Source: Plasmodium brasilianum
Lineage: Eukaryota > Apicomplexa > Aconoidasida > Haemosporida > Plasmodiidae
Direction: 5' to 3'
NCBI RefSeq assembly: GCF_023973825.1
Contig: NC_090117.1
Location: 1,174,051 to 1,238,050, forward strand
Length of the DNA stretch: 64,000 bases
Within the stretch, counting starts at the first letter, position 1. Each line of letters begins with the position of its first letter. Made by a program: the position numbers and the translations under genes. The notes below the pieces were generated by a model. It was not told where the DNA came from, did not search any database, and saw only the letters and a list, made by a program, of their open reading frames with translations. Below, one piece after another: positions 53,661 through 64,000 of this stretch.

Positions 53661-56040
53661 ACATAATATACATTGTTGTATATTGAACTAAGTTTTTATA
53701 AATATATGATTGTTGTAAAAAATTAATAAATAATGCTACAATTAATATAATTATATTGAATTGTGATAATTTATATTTCTGAAAGCAGTTATGCATATTA
53801 TTTAGAATCTCATACTGGTCTGAAATTATTTTTTCATGTTTTCAAGAAAATATATTATTGGTTTTAAACTTAAACGAAAGATGTGTTCTTTTGTGTTTTA
53901 TGAAATGAATTGTATGTATTTATATACATTTATATATATTTATGTATATATTTTACTAAGAAGAAGAATTAATGTTTATTATATAAAATTGGTTTCATTA
54001 GAAGCATGGAGCAAAATATATTTATTGTAACAATAATTCTAAGTAACTTTTTTTTTTTTTAATGTATATATATGAAATTAAAAATATATACTAAAAAAAA
54101 TACACTTTGTAATAAAAAACTATTTATACGTTTTTATTGACTTGACGATCCTGAACCGTTGCAATTAAATGAAGAATTAAAAAATATATTATTTTAATAT
54201 TTTTATTAAGAATAAAGTAACTTAATTTTGTAAGTATTATTAAAATATACATGTTACTAAAAATTTTTAAATAAATATAGTATATATTTCATTTGCTTGT
54301 TTGCATCATTAAAAGATAAAATTAATTAATTAAAATTAATCAAATATTTATAGATCATTTATTGAAATTGTTTTTGCTTTAGTAATTGTTTAAAATTCTA
54401 AATTACGCACGGCTTCATTTAATATATCTAACATAATATATTACAACAAATTAGTTAAACAATTGTTAATATATAGAAAAAAATATACGTATTCTTTTCT
54501 ATCCTAATAAAAAGTTTTTACTTCTAATAAAAAAAGATATGTTGTTTACGTCAATCCCTCAACAGAAATGGTTAAATTATTTTATGAATACAGCATATTT
54601 TTATTTCATTTAGAGAAAAATATACTATTTTCATTCATTACCGAATTCACATTTTGAAACATTCATATAATTGAATTTTTCTTTTCTAGTTTATCTAAAT
54701 TCATTGTACCTTTTTTTAAACATGATTGATAAAGATTTTTTGAATAAGGCAATAATATTGTTTTTGTAATCTATAATATTGAGCATCTACTGTCTCTTAT
54801 TTTAATAATTATTTTTATGTTGTTAATAATTGCATTTATTTTTAATTTTATATATTTATGATTTTATTATAAATATTTTTTAATATTTCTATCTCATTTT
54901 TTTAGTAATGTTTTATAAATTCACCAAATTAATGCTTAAGTTTTATTATTACTTTTTTTCTTTTATCAGGATAAATATGTACAAGTCATCACATTTAGAT
55001 ATATATTTTCCTTATATGGGTAAATATAATCAAATTCTTAAAAATATATTTATAAGATTTTATCAGTCATACGTATTGAAATTTGTTCTACAAAGTAAAA
55101 ATTTATAATTTTATGAATCTACAATATATGTAAATTCATATGTTTATGTATTTATTTATATTAATAAATTTAGATAAAACATATTAAATTCATATTAAAA
55201 ATACTTTTCATTTATATTATGGTATGCTTATAAATGAAATGTAGTTTAATTTTTTGGTACATATATAATTACATTAATTCTAGAGATTATACGAAAAAAC
55301 AAATACATATAATAATTTCGATAATCATGCATGTCTTTTTGAACATGTATGGAAAATATATAAAAATATATATATAATCACGCACTATTAACAATGCAAA
55401 TAAATGGGTATAATAATAATCTACGAGGTACTAGCTTTTACGTAATGTAATTTTCTACTTAATATATTATATAATGTTCTCTTCTAAATAAAAATCTAAT
55501 AACAATGTGTTGAGTATATTAATTAAAGTTATAATTATTTATGTATATAATAATTTTTTTTTTTTTTTATATTACTGCTAAAATATATATATATATTAAA
55601 AAATAAAAAATTGAATAATATCCTTAAATTTACAAAATTTGCATTTAGAAATGTTAATATAAATAATATATAATTAAAAATTATTCCATTTAAAAAATAG
55701 TAGTAGCGATAAAATATAAATTCTTATTTGCGTTTAAAGTAAGTATTTTTTGTGGATTAGTTCTTATGTTGTATATTTTATTTGTAAAATATATTATTGT
55801 CCATAAAAGAAATGCATAAATTTACGTATTAACTAATATATCAGATATTAAAAATATGATAGAAAAGGTCGTACGGATTATAGTTTTCTTCATTTGTTAA
55901 TACTATTATTATATTGTTATAATAATTAATAATTTAATAGGCATATCAAGTTTTCCAAAAATATAATTCTTATGTTAAAAATATGAATAGAAACGTATCA
56001 ATAAAAACAGTAATATTTCTCTTAAAATATAGAGCAAAGC

Positions 56041-56090
56041 ATTATTTATATTCTCTACGTTCTCTATATATTCAATATTTCGATATATTA
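56041..56090 (+). promoter_or_regulatory. Shared pyrimidine-rich upstream block
   Basis: TATATTCTCTACGTTCTCTA then TATTCAATATTTCGATATA, about 410 bases before the ATG at 56461. The inverted arm has it at about 58740-58795. Confidence 0.45.
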
Positions 56091-56460
56091 GGAATTAAAA
56101 TATATTGTTTTTTATTTTGTTTTGAAAATAATTAATAAATATTTACTTAATATACTGTATTAAATTAATAGCTTACATATTTTGTATGTTTATTAATTAA
56201 TTTAAATCACTTCATTTTAATTAATTTTATTTTTATGTACATATAGTTAAGATAAAAAATTTATGGTATACATATAAATTTACATTTGATTATCTCAGTT
56301 GTAAAAAAAATTATAGTTACATAGTTTTCATTATGTTTTTACGAAAAAATATAAAAAACAGATTAAATAAAAAGTAATTGTATATTTCATTTTTAAAAGA
56401 GTACCATATTTTGTTAATTATATTCTTACATCGTGTATTTCTATATTAAAGTTCTATATA

Positions 56461-57367
56461 ATGGAAAAAAAAGTAAAGTCACTGTTATTTATTAAAATTC
56501 CTAAGTTTACCATTTTAAGTTGGATATGTTATATTTGCATCTATATGGTACGATATTATTATTTAAATATATTTGTATTATTCTTGTTTTTTTTGTTTTA
56601 TTTTTGTAATTACTTTTTTTAGTGTGCGATTATTTATTTGTTCGATATTCATTTTTTTTTCGGGATTTTTTAGAGTACATTTAATAAATATTTGGATGAA
56701 AATTACATTTATAGTAGATACATTTATGGAACAACATATCGTATACTGTCAAAATATAAACAGGATGAATATTCAAATGCCTTAGTTTTAAAAGAGGAAA
56801 TGACAAATAATGGAATGAAGAAAAAAAAAGATATATCTAATAATATGGAAGGGTACACTGGAAAAAGAAAACATTCAAATGGAACTCCATTAGAATTTAG
56901 AGGAAACTGTAAATCATATATGAAAAAAAACAAGTGTATGTTTGAAACAAAAAATATTCCCACTTTGAAAAAAAATATTCAAAGAAATGGATTTTATGGA
57001 TTTTCTTAAAAACAACAAGACAATTAGTAATAAGTCTTACAGAAAAATAATACGTAAAAAATGCGTAAACTAATTTGTTTTACCTTTATTAATATTCTTT
57101 TTGTTATCAGTACTGCTCATAGTAGATTTATCATGGAGTTTTGTAGATGAAGAAAAGGGTTGTGGGGTACAATAGGATTTCAAGCATTTTAGAAAATTGG
57201 GGAAAAAGTGGTTGTTGGTTAAATGCATTATATACGTCTCTGAAAAGTTCGGACTGTTTTGGAACGGCCCATTTGGAAATTCGTCTGTAAATAGTCAATG
57301 AATTTTAATGTATTATTAAGATTATTTAGAATTCTAATATATGGCTTACCGTTTTTAATATTAGGTA
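56461..57367 (+). pseudogene. fam-l gene, frameshifted and cut at fold-back
   Basis: Exon 1 56461-56547 (MEKKVKSLLFIKIPKF) and exon 2 from 56674 (STFNKYLDENYIYS) follow the fam plan, with R-I-L-S-K at 52-56. The frame breaks near 56950, where one A is missing in an A-run within the ETKKYS signature compared with the mirrored copy; a second A is missing shortly after. Later the frame is disturbed again (stop after CVN near 57070, lost bases near 57170 and 57260). Most differences from the mirrored copy beyond 56950 are short indels, the pattern expected of low-quality long-read consensus. Homology ends in the second membrane segment (GLPFLILG), so about 25 C-terminal residues are absent. It may therefore be a good gene poorly sequenced rather than a true pseudogene. 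Confidence 0.7.
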
Positions 57368-57465
57368 TAATCTCTCTCTTTTCCTTCCCCCCCTTTTTTT
57401 TTCCCTTTTTTTCCGGGTTTTGTTTTGTTTGGTTTTTGGGAAAAGAAAGAAAAAGGAAATTCTCT
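57368..57465. other. Fold-back loop resembling a sequencing hairpin adapter
   Basis: ATCTCTCTCTTTTCC at 57370-57384 is identical to the first 15 bases of the PacBio SMRTbell adapter as I remember it. C- and T-runs follow, then a GTTTTGTTTTGTTTGG stretch where the adapter has a GTTG repeat. C7, G3 and mixed homopolymers are alien to this genome. The best reading is a missed adapter in a consensus built from few reads. Confidence 0.7.
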
Positions 57466-58372
57466 ACCTAATATTAAAAACGGTAAGCCATATATTAGTA
57501 TTCTAAATAATCTTATTAATACATAAAATTCATTGACATTTACAGACGATTTTCCAATGGGCTTCCAAAACCAGTCCGAACTTTTCAGCGACTCATATAC
57601 TGCATTCAACCAACAACCACTTTTTCCCCAATTTTCTAAAATGCTTGAAAATCCTATTGTACCCCACAACCCATTTTGTTCATCTACGAAACTCCATGAT
57701 AAATCTACTATGAGAAGTACTGATAACAAAAAGAATATTAATAAAGATAAAACAAATAGTTGTACGCATTTTTTACGTATTATTTTTCTGTAAGACTTAT
57801 TACTAATTGTCTTGTTGTTTTTAAGAAAATCCATAAAATCCATTTCTTTGAATATTTTTTTTTCAAAGTGGGAATATTTTTTTGTTTCAAACATACACTT
57901 GTTTTTTTTCATATATGATTTACAGTTTCCTCTAAATTCTAATGGAGTTCCATTTGAATGTTTTCTTTTTCCAGTGTACCCTTCCATATTATTAGATATA
58001 TCTTTTTTTTTCTTCATTCCATTATTTGTCATTTCCTCTTTTAAACCTAAGGCATTTGAATATTTATCCTGTTTATATTTTGACAGTATACGATATGCTT
58101 TTCCATGTATTTCTGTACTATAATTGTAACTTTCATAAAAATATTTATTAAATGTACACTAAAAAATCAAAAAAAGAAATGAATATCAAAAAAATAAAAA
58201 ATATCACACTAAAAAAAGTAATTACAAAAATAAAGCAAAAAAAAAACAAGAATAACACAAATATATTTAAATAATAATATCGTACCATATAGATGTAAAT
58301 ATAACATATCCGACTTAAAAGGGTAAACTTAGGAATTTTAATAAATAACAGTGACTTTACTTTTTTTTCCAT
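57466..58372 (-). pseudogene. fam-l gene truncated at fold-back, mirrored copy
   Basis: Minus strand: exon 1 58372-58286 (leader as in the left arm with a few changes) and exon 2 from 58158, opening CTFNKYFYESYNYS. The intron is 58285-58159 (127 bases, phase 0). R-I-L-S-K is at 52-56. The signature ETKKYSHFEKKIFKEMDF, then DFLKNNKTISNKSYRKI, is in frame. Membrane segment 1 (LFVLSLLIFFLLSVLLIVDL), a Trp-rich loop and the beginning of membrane segment 2 are intact. After LILG the frame runs into the loop sequence and ends at 57361 with an artificial-looking tail of about 36 residues. The copy differs from the left arm by real-looking substitutions in the first 20 residues of exon 2, so it is a paralogue or allele, not merely the same molecule read back. 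Confidence 0.75.
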
Positions 58373-59282
58373 TATATAGAACTTTAATATAGAAATACAC
58401 GAAGTAAGAATATAATTAACAAAATATGGTACTCTTTTAAAAATGAAATATACAATTACTTTTTATTTAATCTGTTTTTTATATTTTTTTATAAAAACGT
58501 AATGAAAACTATGTAACTATTATTTTTTTTACAACTGAGATAATCAAATGTAAATTTAAATGTATATTATAAATTTTTTATCTTAACTATATGTACATAA
58601 AAATAAGATTAATTAAAATGAAGTTATTTTAATTAATTAATAAATATACAAAACATGTAAATTATTAATTTAATACAGTATATTAAGTAAATATTTATTA
58701 ATTACTTTCAAAACAAAATAAAAAACAATATATTTTAATTCTTAATACGTCGAAATATTGAATATATAGAGAACGTAGAGAAGGTAAATAACGCTTTTCT
58801 CTATATTTTAATAGAAATATTACTGTTTTTATTGATACTTTTCTATTAATATTTTTAACTTAACAATTGTATTTTTGGAAAACTTGTTATGCCTATTAAA
58901 TTATTAATTATTATAACAATATAATAATAGTAGTAACAAATGAAGAAAACTATAATCTGTACGACCTATTCTATCATATTTTTGATAGCTGATACATTAG
59001 TTAATACATAAATTTATGCATTTCTTTTATGGACAATAATATATTTTAAAAATAAAATATAGAACAGAGGAAATATTCTACAAAAAATACTTACTTTAAA
59101 CGCAAATAAGAATTTATATTTTATCGCTACTATATAATTTTTAAATGGAATAATTTTTAATTATATATTATTTATATTAACATTTCTAAATGCAAATTTT
59201 GTAAATTTAAGGATATTATTTAATTTTTCATTTTTTAATATATATATATATTTTTTAGCAGTATTATTAAAAAAAAAAAAAA
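57466..59282 (-). repeat. Right arm of fold-back (inverted repeat)
   Basis: Reverse-complement partner of 55551-57367. Similarity stops inside an A-tract at about 59267-59282, after which the DNA belongs to the PIR-type duplication. Confidence 0.9.
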
Positions 59283-61100
59283 CTATGAAGTAATTCCTAT
59301 ATATAATATACTAAAACCTAATAACTTTGGTTCACTAATATATTTGCATAATAATATTTGGAATAAAAATAAATTTTTATTTTTGTTACTAATTCATTTT
59401 GTAATAAATATTAAATTAATTCGTATATCATATTATTAAATACACTGTTATGCAAGTGTAATCAAAATATAATAAATGTATTTTTTCTTTGATTGGTAAA
59501 ACTTCATAATAAGTAAATTAATTGTCTACAATGTATGTAATCATTACAAATTAAAATTGAATTATCAATTTTTGAATATATAGTACTAATAACTTGAACC
59601 TGAACAAACAAAAGTTAAATACAAGCTTATGTCATATAAAGAAAAGAATGTAACTTCATAACATATCATAACTTTTAATATTTAATCAGATAAAAATATA
59701 TAATTAAAAAACTTTAAAAGTTGTATTAACAAGGTTGTTAATTTTGCTAAGTATATATATTAAAAATAATGATATTAAAGTATCAATGTCCAATTATATT
59801 TTTTTAAGAAAGCTGAAATACTTAAGGTGTTTCATGTTCTAATTTATATATATTCAAAAATACTTAGCATATGATTAATAAATCTAATAATTATCTAAGT
59901 GCGTCTTTCAATATGAACTTATAGTAGAGCAATTTCAACAAAATTAGAGATTAATAATGTTAAAATTCCATAAATAAATTTATTACAAAACAGTATAATA
60001 TATCTTTATTTTTAATATAGAGATTTATATTTAAATTATAATATATTAGAGATTATAGTATTGTCAAAACCTCTATAACAATTTTATAATGTACTTATAC
60101 ATGTAATGTTCATACTATGAAAAACTTATATTATTTAATAGTTAATTAAATTTTTTCATCTTTTATTTTTGTTACATAATTATAATTAATTTAAAATGTA
60201 AAAATATTTAATGTTTCTACATATATTTATATATAGAATATAAATATATATATTATACAAAGTTAAATGATATAAATGTAAAAGTAAAACTTTAACTTCC
60301 ATATACATTATGATAGAGAGAATTCACAGATTACTTTTTAATTGTATAATATAGTCTATTTATCGAATATTACATTTATAATTGAAAAAAGTTTTTACAG
60401 GACGTATATTCTTAATTTAAGTAATAAATTCTTATTGTCACATACATACATTTTATTTAAAATTACTTTTCGTTTAATTAAATTTTAATTTTAGTAAAAT
60501 TCGTGAAGTTCAGATTCTTAACCAGTGTATATATTGTTAAAACTTATTATAAATATTAAATGAAATAATATGAGAATTATAATCTTAACAATAAAAACAA
60601 TTATAATAAAATAAAAGAGAAATATCTATGCTTTATATATAGTAAACATTTATCTATTTATATTATTTTAAAATGTCCAAAATATTCCCAAATAAATATT
60701 ACATTATAATAGGAAATGTATATTGGAATGAACTAGAATTATTTTATTTATTTGTATAATATATCAGTATAAATATATGAGATTCATATAAATAAACAAA
60801 TAGAAAAAAGTAATTTCCTCTAAAATATTTTTATTTACAATAAAACAACCTGTTTTTTTCAAATAATTATATTGTCTATTAGAATAGTTTATTTCATATT
60901 TTACTAATTATGCTACCTTATTTTAATACTATTAAAAAGTAAAGAAGAAATTTTCCTGTGTATTTTGTTTTTAAAATTTTCTGTATGAAAAAAAGTTACA
61001 AACCACATATAAACATATTAAATATATTTTTTTATTTATATAAATATTAATATTACACCAATTTAATTTTTGCTATTTAATTCACGTAAATCTATATACA
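59283..61100. other. Intergenic, 5' flank of PIR pseudogene
   Basis: It matches, inverted, the upstream flank of the 38805 PIR gene. Examples are TAAAGAAGAAATTTTCCTGT near 60940, AAGTTCAGATTCTTAACCAG near 60508 and TATCTAAGTGCGTCTTT near 59895. Nothing coding is seen. Confidence 0.55.
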
Positions 61101-62254
61101 GTGGTTACTAATAGTACAGAAGAAAACGCAAAATTTATTTTTATATTATAATTATTATATTTGTCATTGTACCCAAGCGTTCATTTTTCTAGAAATTATA
61201 CATAAATTTGTTTATTGAAAATATAAATTTGTCTATTTATATATTATTATTATACTTATTTTATTTTTAGAAGAATGCTGTAACATTATATCTTAAATAT
61301 AGAGATAATTTTAATAATAAAGCTATATAAGATACATGGAATAGTAGTAAACCTGGTGAAAATCCTGGAATCAAATGTGAATCAATTAATAATGATAATT
61401 TTACCACTGCCTGTCAAGAGATTGGTAGATATTTAATTGAGATAAATAATCGTTATAAATCTCAAGGTTTCAAACCATGTAAATACCTACATTACAAAAT
61501 AAATTCAGATGAAAATTATAATAAGAATTCTGATTGGCTTGAGAGATATAAAACCTTTTCTTCTAGAACAAATGATATATGCAAGGAAGAAATAAAAAAT
61601 ATTCCACGTAATATTTTAGATAATCTTAAAGAATTATACGGATATTTTGATGGTTTTAATAAATAAATTTGTAAAGAAGATGAATCCATGCGAAGTACAT
61701 GTGAAAATGTTAATAAAATTTATAAGTTTTATATTCAAAATTATGAGAAATGTGAAAAAAATCATCAACTAGCTTTTTGTGAGGAGTTAAACGATTTTAA
61801 AGAAGCATATAATAGTAAAAAAGGCAAAGTAACTCCTTATGCTGGTTAATTACAAATTTTACCACCTACAGAAGTAGATAATGTATTTACTACCAGTATA
61901 ACAACAGCTGCCGTATTACTAACTTCTTTAACTTTATTTATTTTATATAAGGTAAACCAAAATTATATATAAATATGTAAATATGGAACCATAATATGTT
62001 TAATTCAAAATCACCAAAAATTATCTGTAAAAAAACAATTATATTTTTAAGTACATATATATCTCTTCTTTTTTATATAGTTTACGCCAGTAAAAACCTT
62101 GTTACATAGTTGTTTGCAAAGGAAAAAAATAAATGAAATTAACAAAATTGAAAAAGAAAAAACAGAATGCTTAGAAAATATACTAGAAGAAGTAAATGGA
62201 GATTGTGAAGGAAGTTTACATAATATTGGTTATCAATCTAAAAGAGACACTTGA
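61101..62254 (+). pseudogene. pir: PIR pseudogene, three in-frame stops
   Basis: It has the same three-exon plan as the 38805 PIR gene. Exon 1 is 61101-61127 (27 bases, as in the paralogue), exon 2 61271-61951 and exon 3 62081-62254 (174 bases, exactly as in the paralogue). The start position reads GTG, and the exon 1 donor reads GC instead of GT. Exon 2 carries TAA at 61328, 61664 and 61847 but no frameshift, and otherwise gives coherent PIR sequence (ACQEIGRYLIEINNRY, PCKYLHYKINSDEN, AFCEELNDFKEAYN, ILPPTE, membrane segment ending LTLFILYK). Exon 3 is open (FTPVKTLLHS ... GSLHNIGY). It is clearly a close paralogue of the intact minus-strand gene. It is not expressible as a full protein unless decoded unusually. 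Confidence 0.88.
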
Positions 62255-64000
62255 ATTAAAATTCACATTTTATATTTTTTTCAGTGGAAAATCTAATACC
62301 CACTGACATATATTATACACACTAGAGAGAATTTATTAATAAATAAAATAAAATAAAAATAAACAAATGAATACATATATATATAAATTATTAACATAAT
62401 CATATAGAAATTATTCAGCGAAAGGAATAAAATAAATAAAATACTATTTCAGAAATTAGTAACAGGAAAATACCTTTATACATGAAATTTTCTTGAGAAG
62501 GCAAAACACATAATTTTAGAACATAAATATATAATTCAAAACGATAAATGATACCTTGGGTTTATTAAACAAAAACATGAAAAAAATTTTATTACATAAG
62601 TGCTAAAACAGATTCGTAATATAAAGAATCGTCAAAAACACCATCGTTAATATTATTATATAAAATAAAAAAAAATTGGAAAAAAAAGTATTCAAAAAAA
62701 AAAACATTTTTTTTTTCCCTTTATACAAGCTTTATTTAAAATTATATTATTATATGATCCCACGAAATTATATAGAATTGAAATTTAACCCAATATACAC
62801 CAATTATAACATAGTTATCTTCTTGTAGAAGTTATTATATATATCATTACCGTAATGATACTTATGCATGATGACGAGAAAAATGGGTTGTACCGTTGAT
62901 ATAATTTTAATTGAAAAAATCTTAAACTTCAGCTAATAATTGATAAGTATGTTTTTCTAAAGATCTATTCTTAATTTTTTTTATCCTTAAATACCCTTTT
63001 ATATATGTAACATCCAAGGGAATTAAATTAATGGATATACGATAGATAAATAAATAATATATAAAAAATTACATTATAATTATAACGTTTTCACCAAATT
63101 AAATAGTAATATCATGTAAGAGTATTTATTCTACTATATTTCACTTTTATTCATTTTATAGAAAAAAATAAATAAAACATGTATTTCCATAAATGTAAAA
63201 TCAGGTGACAGGATAATATGTAAAAATTCAGAAAAATAGAAAAATAATTTTTCTTTACATGAAGTTCTAGATACAAATCCATTTTTTACTTTCCATGTAA
63301 TTAATCTTATACATATTACTTTACATGTGATATTTTAGTAATGCTGGCTTTTTTGTTCTTCAGGTAAAAATTTCAAGTACTGCTATAATTTATTAATTAG
63401 AAATTTCAAATTAAGTATACAATTTATTTACTTTACATAAATATGCATGGTTTTAGACATTACAACATATCTACGTTGTAGTTATTTATTTATATTGGAG
63501 TATTTTGTATGTTACATATTATCAAATTTAAAATAATTAAAAAACATATATGTATTGCGGAAATAATTATAAATTATTGTAACATTGTCATTTTCATATA
63601 AAAAGAATAAATCCATGAATTTTAATAACAAAGAGTTACCAGATTTTATTTTTCATTACAACTTTAATAATCATAAATTTATATAAAAGTAGGTTTCCCA
63701 TATATAATACATACTACTAGTAAAAGTAAAGACACTACATAATTTTTTATATTTTTTTAATTTTTATTTTTAATTTTACAATATTATATATATATATATG
63801 TGATTATGTGTATTTTAGTTTACAAAATTTGCTAGAGAAATAAATAAAAGTTATGATGTTTAAAATACATAAAGGAAAAAGCTACAATAAATATTCTATT
63901 ATGATATATATTTTGCTCCAGTAAAAACGCGTATATTCAAAAACCTTAAATATCCACAGTATTTTTAGTTAAAAATGTGATGTGTAAAATATAACTGTTT
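62255..64000. other. 3' flank of PIR pseudogene to window end
   Basis: It matches 37.07-38.8 kb inverted (TTATCCTTAAATACCCTTTT near 62985 is one anchor). No coding sequence is seen. It is cut by the window end. Confidence 0.55.

Larger units (their letters stand above)
53431..56460. other. Intergenic between fam-m and fam-l
   Basis: 3' elements lie at about 53600-53660 and 54150-54180. A stretch at 55235-55530 is shared with 23840-24130. The left arm of the fold-back starts at about 55551, and the pyrimidine block of the next gene is at 56041-56090. Short frames at 53836 and 54908 are not supported. Confidence 0.55.
55551..57367 (+). repeat. Left arm of fold-back (inverted repeat)
   Basis: It runs from the T-tract before ATATTACTGCTAAAATATAT to TTAGGTA at 57361-57367. 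It is repeated as reverse complement at 57466-59282 with scattered substitutions and several homopolymer-length differences. DNA outside 55551 does not match what follows 59282. Confidence 0.9.
59283..64000 (+). repeat. Inverted segmental duplication of a PIR locus, copy 2
   Basis: Counterpart of about 37070-41800. It contains the PIR pseudogene and reaches the end of the window, where CCACAGTATTTTTAGTTAAA at about 63955 still matches copy 1. The true extent is unknown. Confidence 0.65.

Noticed and set aside
57361..57465. Pro/Phe and Lys/Gly-rich peptide ends of the two fam-l copies
   Set aside because: They translate the adapter-like loop; no fam protein ends this way.
1..64000. tRNA, rRNA, CRISPR, bacterial-type promoters or insertion sequences
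   Set aside because: Looked for and not seen; the DNA is eukaryotic subtelomeric sequence.

Overview
The window looks like subtelomeric DNA from a malaria parasite, most probably Plasmodium malariae or its monkey-infecting relative P. brasilianum. It is extremely A+T-rich, with long homopolymers and TA microsatellites. It has no housekeeping, rRNA or tRNA genes that I can see. Nearly every recognisable gene belongs to a multigene family: two-exon exported proteins of the fam-l and fam-m type (families described from P. malariae), PIR genes, an STP1 relic and a SURFIN/STP1-like relic.

Layout: 1-36 kb holds a run of plus-strand two-exon genes. These are fam-m (2120-3017), fam-l (5570-6598), fam-l (17481-18459), fam-m (21162-22071), a heavily decayed SURFIN/STP1-like pseudogene (about 24.55-26.95 kb), two fam-l-like genes (27537-28490 and 30474-31437) and a related exported-protein pseudogene (35196-36117). 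Next come a minus-strand three-exon PIR gene (38805-39971), a minus-strand STP1 relic (43957-45690) and a plus-strand three-exon PIR gene (47845-49084). A fam-m (52534-53430) and fam-l (56461 onward) pair follows. At 55.55-59.28 kb the sequence folds back on itself. The loop at 57368-57465 begins with 15 bases matching the PacBio SMRTbell adapter as I remember it, so the join is probably an assembly artefact, and sequence to its right may come from another locus. The last 4.7 kb carries a PIR pseudogene in an inverted duplicate of the 37-41.8 kb PIR locus.

All the fam-type genes share one plan. A first exon of 29 codons encodes a hydrophobic signal/anchor. A phase-0 intron of about 130 bases follows. 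The second exon has an R-x-L-x-K motif beginning at its 23rd codon, a lysine/asparagine-rich middle and two membrane segments. They also share flanks: a pyrimidine-rich block about 420 bases before the ATG, an element about 170 bases after the stop, and in many a second element about 750 bases after the stop. The unit that has been copied is therefore the gene plus its flanks. Three pseudogenes (35.2, 45 and 61 kb) keep one open frame interrupted only by stop codons.

The fam-l and fam-m letters are assigned from remembered family consensus. Functions beyond probable export to the host red cell or parasite surface are unknown.
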